From positions 1-64,000 of the forward strand of contig JAHDVF020001555.1 in assembly GCA_022606425.2 (NCBI GenBank): a stretch of 64,000 nt of DNA, given 5' to 3'. Position numbers and translations under genes: made by a program. Under the pieces are notes generated by a model. It made no database searches. It was not told the DNA's origin and saw nothing but the letters and a program-made list of their open reading frames with translations. This document shows positions 34,291 through 64,000 of the stretch, one piece after another. Within the stretch, counting starts at the first letter, position 1. The number at the start of each line of letters is the position of its first letter. The stretch comes from Lepidostoma basale (Eukaryota > Arthropoda > Insecta > Trichoptera > Lepidostomatidae).

Positions 34291-34880
34291 ACTTACGAAC
34301 AAGAGTATCAAAAGAGAAATGATTCACCCAGGACGGACAGTCGTGGAGATGTCATGCGAGAAGAGCCGACCAAAAGTAAATAGAACAAAGGGTAGGAAGA
34401 ATACAAAGCTGTGAATAACTAGGCTATATTGTAAGAATATCTAGTTAATATTGTAAAGCGGTATTTTTCTTTTTTAATACATTGAAAGACATTTTATAAT
34501 AATAATCCTTATACATAAATTTAACATACATTCATACAATCGTCTAAATGATTTTACTTTATTATTTTATTGAATTTTAATTTACTGAATAATATATATA
34601 CATGAATAAATAAGTTTTCTATGAAAAAATAAAATCCACTAACAGATTAATATTTTTGAGATCACACATGGGAAAATGAGTAAATCTTTAAATATATATA
34701 TAATTTTTCTGTACGGGTGTATGTAGTTGAACTCCTGCACCGATTTTAATGAAATTTTGTGTGTGTTTGAGTGGATACCTTGATGGTTTAGATTCACAAT
34801 TGGACCCGGTAGGTGACTGTTAAAACCTTCTGGGAAGTTTATTCCATGTATAGCATGTATCGCAATTGCGTGCGTATTGA
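34291..34880. other. Unannotated stretch with a repeat-like patch
   Basis: TGTAGTTGAACTCCTGCACC and GATTTTAATGAAATTTTGTG near 34720-34760 resemble a phrase common in insect mobile elements, but no element can be delimited. Confidence 0.3.
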
Positions 34881-35400
34881 GTTTATTGCAACGGAATGTA
34901 CGCTGGATTGCCAAATAATCAATTAAGCAGAATACAAAGCGTATTCAATGCTGCTGCCCGATTGATTATGGGGCAACACTGTCATATCACGCCGCTCCTG
35001 AAGGAACTTCACTGCCTTAAAATCCGCGAGCGAGTAAAATATAAATTGTGTTTGACAGTGTTTAAGGCTCGACACCAGAGAGCGCCAGCGTATATATCGG
35101 ACCTCTGCGTGACACCCATGCCAACGGAATGGCCACGTTCACTCCGATCAGTAGAAACAAGTGCAAACAACATAGCAATTCCAGTCAGAGCCAATAAAGC
35201 ATATTTCTATGATCGTGCTTTCAGCGTTGCGGGTCCGTTGGCGTTGAATAGCCTCCATGTTAGTATTAAGTATGAGGATAGTGACTTTAGATTTAAGAAA
35301 CTTCTAAAGACTGCACTGTTGGGTCAGTCATTTCCTAGTGCGCCCTTGGAGCAATTGATTTTATAAAACGGCACACTTAAAATACAAGTCATCAGAATAA
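34881..35400 (+). mobile_element. ATT-LINE relative, diverged C-terminal end
   Basis: The frame 34896-35366 encodes LSRIQSVFNAAARLIMGQH, LLKELHCLKIRERVKYKLC, APAYISDLCVTPMP and YDRAFSVAGPLALNSLH. This is the same domain order as 20203 but a different family. The tail has AGAATAATAATAATTAATAG. Confidence 0.65.
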
Positions 35401-35444
35401 TAATAATTAATAGTTTATTGAAGAAATGTTTGCTGGGTCCGCTA

Positions 35445-35670
35445 GTTACTCCTGATTTTCTGGAATGGATGGTGAAAAAAAATCCCGGATAATCGATTTC
35501 TTGGAATCCGAAAACTGTTTTTTTCTCTTTTTATGATGATGTCCCGTATACTTTGATCACCAACATTATATTGCTTCAATAAATATTTAACGGTTGCACC
35601 ATTTCCAAACTTTTGAATTATTTCGATTTTTTGTTCAATTGAAAGTACGACTTGTTTGCGTTTATCCATT
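35445..35670 (-). mobile_element. pogo/jerky-type transposase DNA-binding fragment
   Basis: The minus strand encodes MDKRKQVVLSIEQKIEIIQK, FGNGATVKYLLKQYNVGDQ and IRDIIIKRE. This is the N-terminal CENP-B/pogo-like helix-turn-helix. Only about 55 residues remain. CCCGGATAATCGA close by resembles pogo-type termini. A PPKR-LINE starts just upstream of the ATG (35697). Confidence 0.6.
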
Positions 35671-35696
35671 ATACCATAGACACTTTTTCCCAATGA

Positions 35697-35950
35697 AGAA
35701 ATTCGTAAATCCTGCAAAATTGAAGACATAGTGAGATGGAGTAGGCAGAGAAGACGATTATGGAGGAACCACATCGAGAGAATTGATTCAGAAAGAATTC
35801 CTAAGATCGTGATGCATGCGACTCCAGAGGGCCGACGACAACCAGGACGACCACCAAATAAATGGAGAGAAGGCTGGTCGTCTTCATCACAGGAAGAAAG
35901 TTGATATCCTACACAAACAGATCGCAAGATCTACAATCAGAAGAAGAAGT
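35697..35950 (+). mobile_element. PPKR-LINE 3' end
   Basis: Translation gives a VRWSRQRRRLWRNHIERI-like stretch, GRRQPGRPPNKWREGWSSS and then AATCAGAAGAAGAAG as tail. Confidence 0.65.
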
Positions 35951-36104
35951 AGATACACTTATGTGTATAAGCAATTTTTCCTTTTCTAAATACAACAATG
36001 GAGAAAACCGAATTTGAAAAATGTAAAAACTGGGAACAAACCCTAAAATAAACAATAAAGCTTGAATGATTTGGTTTGGCGGATGAGATAAAAACTGGGA
36101 TAAT

Positions 36105-36230
36105 TTAACTAACTAACTAACTAACCATCACGCCGTCTCTCCGAAAGGGTAGGCAGAAAGAATGGACTGTCACACTTTAGCCGATGCGGCACTCCATCCT
36201 TCTCTTTTCTTTTCTTTTCTTTGGGATAAT
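36105..36230 (-). mobile_element. Candidate SINE, 3' part (copy 2)
   Basis: An AACTAACTAACTAACC tail complement is followed by CCATCACGCCGTCTCTCC, then the switch at CACACTTTAGCCGATGCGG into the SINE-specific CTCCATCCTTCTCTTTTC. The 5' part is missing. Confidence 0.55.
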
Positions 36231-36454
36231 TTACTGTGCAAAATGTACAAACTAAGAAAAGTTACATCACAAAATATCAAAACTAGAAAAATTTGCTTTG
36301 AAATATGTTAAAACCGCGAAAAATAACTGAGCGAAATGGAAAAATCATGAAAATTTACATTGCAAAATGTCAAAACCGTGTAACATTACTTTGAATATGT
36401 GAAAAACCAGAAAAATTTACTAAGTGGTATATAAAAACTAGGAAAAAACCATTT

Positions 36455-36640
36455 CGTGGACGTTGGACAATCGAAGTGTGCGTGCGAGATGCCTATTGGT
36501 AGGATGAGGTTCGCAACCCGTCACACTGCGTCTCCCGCGGGGGCGAAAAGAGAAGGATGGATTGCCGCATCGGTTAAAGTGTGTCCATTCTTTCTGCCTA
36601 CCCCTTCGGTGACACGGCGTGATTATTAGTTAGTTAAAAA
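36455..36640 (+). mobile_element. Candidate SINE, near full length (copy 3)
   Basis: It runs from ACGTTGGACAATCGAAGTG through GGATGAGGTTCGCAACCCG and AGAGAAGGATGGATTGCCGC, switches at AAAGTGTGTCCATTC to the LINE 3' end, and finishes ACGGCGTGATTATTAGTTAG. Confidence 0.6.
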
Positions 36641-36867
36641 CCAGGATTTTTTTTGTAAAATGTGAAAGTGATGAAAATTTACTTGTTAAATGAATAATAA
36701 TTAAATATGACAATGTTTTTTGAGAACTACTTCCACTTTTGTCTTTCAACAGCGACCGGTTTCAGGCCAGGTTCTTTGTCATCTTGTCATTGTCAGACTA
36801 GTCTCAAAAAGTATAGTTTGATTTAATTATTATTTAAAATGAAATAAAATCATAAGAATGTCTTTAA

Positions 36868-37370
36868 GGATTAATTGTATCTCAATAGAGACGAACATGT
36901 AAATATTTTTTTTGGAAACAGAATATGGTGGTCGAGGTGTTTACAGGACTTATGACCTGTCACTGGTTGGGTTGAGCGATCGCTTTATGTAATACAACAT
37001 TCCCCATTCTGCCCTTCTTACGACCACAATTTACATAGTTTTTTAAAGATGTATATATGCTAATATGTTGAGGAACACTTCACATATTTTTGTTTAATCT
37101 ACACTAGCGCCATCCATTAAGATTAGGTGTAAGATAATAGATGGCGCTAGTGTAGATTGAACAAAAATATGTGAAGTGTACCTCAACATATTAGCATATA
37201 TACATCTTTCAAAAATTTGTCAGACATGGTGGTCATAAGAAGGGTGGAATGGGGAATGTTGTATACATAAAGCGATCGCTTAACCCAACCAATGACAGGT
37301 CATAAGTCCTGTAAACGCCTCGACCACCTAATTCTGTTCCAAAAAAAAATTTTTGATAAAATTAATCTTT
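36868..37370. repeat. M2 foldback: large inverted repeat
   Basis: Two arms of about 235 bp (36880-37114 and 37139-37370) are inverted around a 24-base spacer. Both contain ACAGGACTTATGACCTGTCA (or its complement), AGCGATCGCTTTATGT and CTACACTAGCGCCATC. This is the only perfectly paired M2 locus in the window. Confidence 0.9.
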
Positions 37371-37639
37371 AAAAATGACTAACCCGCAAGGGTTAAATCC
37401 AGTATTTGTCTACAAGTATTTGTATACATTCAAAATGTTACAGAATATCTTGTTAAATCAGGGGTTTCCAACCTGGGAAGCGCGGATGATTGTCAGGGGA
37501 GGCCAATTTTATTTAATAAAAACATAATTATCATAACATAATATTAAAAAATAAATAAAATTTCATATCGAAACCGTAACGATACGAAGTATTATTTATT
37601 TATTATAAGACGTAACGTGACAGTAGTGAAAACCGAATA

Positions 37640-38069
37640 TTGAGAAGAGGAAAGTATATGAAGCTTGTGTTCTGCCAGTAAGTACATATGGTCTTGAAAC
37701 TGCCACTCTGACAAAGCACAGTGCAGAGAGACTAGGAGTCATGCAGCGAGCGATGGAGAGAGCCATGCTAGGCCTGTCCCTTAGAGATAGAGTCAGGAAT
37801 GAAAAGGTGAGGAATAAAACAAGAGTCACAGACGTGATCCACCGGGTGACGACTTTAAAATGGAAATAGACTAAAATACTGCTGAATTGGAGACCGAGAG
37901 ACACGGGAAGAAGAGTAGGAAGACCACAAATGAGGTGGAGGGGTGACCTGGAACGATACGCTGGGGTGCTATGGATGCAGACCGCGCAGGAGAGATCGAC
38001 ATGGAGGGGCATGGAGGAGGCTTTCGTCCAAGAGTGGACAGCGATAAACTGAGGAAGAAGAAGATGAAT
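37640..38069 (+). mobile_element. RTE-like LINE 3' end
   Basis: Translation gives KVYEACVLPVSTYGLETATL, RLGVMQRAMERAMLGLSLRD, VGRPQMRWRGDLERYAG, then MEEAFVQEWTAIN followed by GAGGAAGAAGAAGATG. The tail is GAA-rich. Confidence 0.7.
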
Positions 38070-38229
38070 AGTCACAAAGGAGATATGAGTTGCACTCTCC
38101 ACATTGCTCCCAAGATTAGATCAACTTTGTGCCAATAAACAACAACCCTTGCATTACATTTTGATTCGATAGATGTAGTAATGAATAAAAATAATTTAAT
38201 ATAAAAATAAATATACAAGAACGTTCTTG

Positions 38230-38335
38230 TTATTATTGTGTTAATTGTAATTTACAGTTTTTTTTGTTGTATAAACTGGATAATTGAACATCGTTGGCCT
38301 GGTCTCCTGAAATGCCAATTATCCAGGTTCTACTG
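38230..38335. mobile_element. pogo-like right terminus
   Basis: CAATTATCCAGGTTCTACTG followed by TA matches the pogo-type ends elsewhere in the window. The partner end was not found. Confidence 0.45.
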
Positions 38336-39112
38336 TATTGAATAAAATAAAAGATTGGGAGGGGCGGATTTTTTTTTCTTCGGGGAGGCGTAGTAGATTA
38401 GTCGTCACATAAGGATGCCAATACTAACACATAAACAAATAATATGTGTAATATGAAGGTATGTAAATGTGTTGGTAAAATCGCGTCGTTTGATTGGTTA
38501 ACGGCGTTCCCGTCAGCGGTTGCCGCGCACGTCAGTACTTTTCCAACTTTCCAGGTGAGCGCACGTTTGCTTGTACCAGAAAAGAACAGAAAAAATACGG
38601 TAAAGCAACTACGAAACTGTTTTTTTTTCGAATCCGAAATTTTCTTATTTTGTTTAAATTCAAAGTAAAATAAAATAATTCATTTACGTGAACCTAATAT
38701 GGGTAATTAACTATTTTGACGAATGCCCGTATATTCATTTTATAAACTGTGGGTTTTTGTTTACCTATTACCTCCTCGATTGTATGGAGAAGCGGATTTG
38801 GTCACGTGACCTGGTATCCTCTTAAAGGAATAAATCGAATTATTTTGTTTAAACTAACTTCATTTAAAATCAAATGTTAAATATAAAATTTTATACTTTC
38901 ACAATATGGTCACCCTATCAGCGTTGGCTTCCTTATGTGACGACCAGTCTACCATAAAGGTTGGAAACCGCTGTGTTAAATAAAAAATGGGAATTAATTT
39001 TTATCAGTATATAGAAAAACCTTAATGTTTGATCCAATTCAAAGTGTAAAATGAAGGATTTACACACTCCCTTAATGACTCGTAAGAACACAAAAAAATT
39101 AATTTACAAGAC

Positions 39113-63431
<24,319 letters not shown>

Positions 63432-64000
63432 TGTACATATGAACTGATATTTTGACTGTGTTTAGTAAGACGGCGAAATTTCACGTTCGGGAAAATTTTT
63501 ATTATTTCACGTCAAGAAAAAGACAGGCATATCAAACATGGAAAATATTAGAATAGCGACATCTACTGTCAGCGATTGAAATGAAGATTTTTATGGTTGT
63601 TGCGTCAAGTTTATTGAAGCCATGTTAATTAATGAATTTAATAAATATGGAGTTTATCAGTTATGAAAATCCAAAATGCAGCCAGACTCTAAAACTAACA
63701 TCCACCGCCAGTAATTTGCGCAATATTATTTTTAACGCATAATTGCACAGAAATATAGTATGATCGTTAAAGCAGTCATAAAGTTAGTATGCAATATTAA
63801 AATAATAATATGAGATACAATTAATCCTTATAAAAAAAATCATCATGATTATAAATTTGACAATTTGCGAAATTACGCTTAAAAGTGAATATTAAGAACT
63901 AGTGAATATTTTTTTATAATTGAAAAGTATGTTAGTAGAGGATAAGCAGTAGAAAAGGATTACGATAGAAAGATTAGTACTGCAATGATGATAAAACATT
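63432..64000 (-). promoter_or_regulatory. YME1L upstream region
   Basis: It should contain the 5' untranslated region and promoter of YME1L. The proximal part has GTGAAATTTCGCCGTCTTAC. No TATA or other motif can be assigned with confidence. A short M2 terminus (GAGATACAATTAATCC) lies at about 63812-63827. The rest is AT-rich. Confidence 0.35.

Larger units (their letters stand above)
35990..36705 (+). repeat. Degenerate ~35-bp minisatellite interrupted by insertions
   Basis: Units of the form CAAAATGTxAAAACTxxGAA plus AATTTACT recur at 36000-36030, 36235-36450 and 36635-36690. Candidate-SINE copies at 36118-36230 and 36455-36640 lie inside the array. Confidence 0.55.
37459..38973. mobile_element. 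hAT-like element with nested insertions
   Basis: The ends are CAGGGGTTTCCAACCTG and the complement of CAGCGGTTTCCAACCTT. The 8-bp flanks TGTTAAAT at 37451-37458 and 38974-38981 are identical, the hAT signature. Inside, GTCGTCACATAAGGATGCC (38399) is inverted as GGCTTCCTTATGTGACGAC (38926). An RTE-like fragment and a pogo-like terminus separate the left tip from the rest. Confidence 0.85.

Noticed and set aside
36461..36540. A tRNA gene at the GGTTCGCAACC sequence
   Set aside because: Only a B-box-like element is visible. No cloverleaf or acceptor stem forms around it, and the unit is repeated as part of a mobile element.

Overview
This window is nuclear DNA from an arthropod, most probably an insect. 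It is AT-rich, it contains spliced genes with GT-AG introns, and it is crowded with mariner, piggyBac-like, pogo-like, hAT-like and non-LTR elements of insect type. I cannot place the order or species from the sequence alone. I see no bacterial operons, CRISPR arrays, rRNA or confident tRNA genes.

Two host genes are well supported. (1) 39113-63431, minus strand: a complete gene for the mitochondrial inner-membrane i-AAA protease YME1L. I reconstructed 14 coding exons that join in phase into 804 codons. They carry the Walker A and B motifs, the arginine fingers, the HEGGH zinc site and the third metal ligand. The roughly 22 kb of introns are packed with transposable elements (TEs). (2) 21737-22840, plus strand: a single-exon BTB-domain gene of the BTBD10/KCTD20 family, 367 residues.

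The rest is a layered TE landscape. I use these working names. TTAG-LINE: 3' ends of a non-LTR retrotransposon whose last reading frame runs from YGSEAWNWQKKDESR to SAYPSGE and ends in a (TTAG)n tail, with more than 25 copies on both strands. PPKR-LINE and LRG-LINE: related C-terminal domains with (GAA)n tails. RTE-like LINE: RT/C-terminal fragments with GAA-rich tails. ATT-LINE: (ATT)n tail and a C-terminal APSYISELC motif. YPWL-LINE: A/T-rich tail and a C-terminal YYPWLFPT motif. M1 and M2 are small palindromic or foldback elements. DNA transposons include five mariner copies of three lineages, all broken.

Layout: 0-9.8 kb holds LINE fragments and M1/M2; 10-17 kb holds mariners A and C and a LINE-linked duplicate of a piece of YME1L exon 6; 17-21.7 kb is mostly unrecognised; 21.7-22.8 kb is the BTB gene; 23-39 kb holds LINEs, a pogo-like element with mariner D inside, terminal-inverted-repeat (TIR) elements, a large palindrome and a hAT-like element; 39-63.4 kb is YME1L.

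The most interesting structures are: the YME1L exon 6/intron 6 fragment fused to a LINE 3' end 41 kb away; inverted repeats on both sides of the YME1L zinc-site exon; a candidate SINE sharing the LINE 3' tail; and several nests of insertions readable to the base from their target-site duplications (TSDs).
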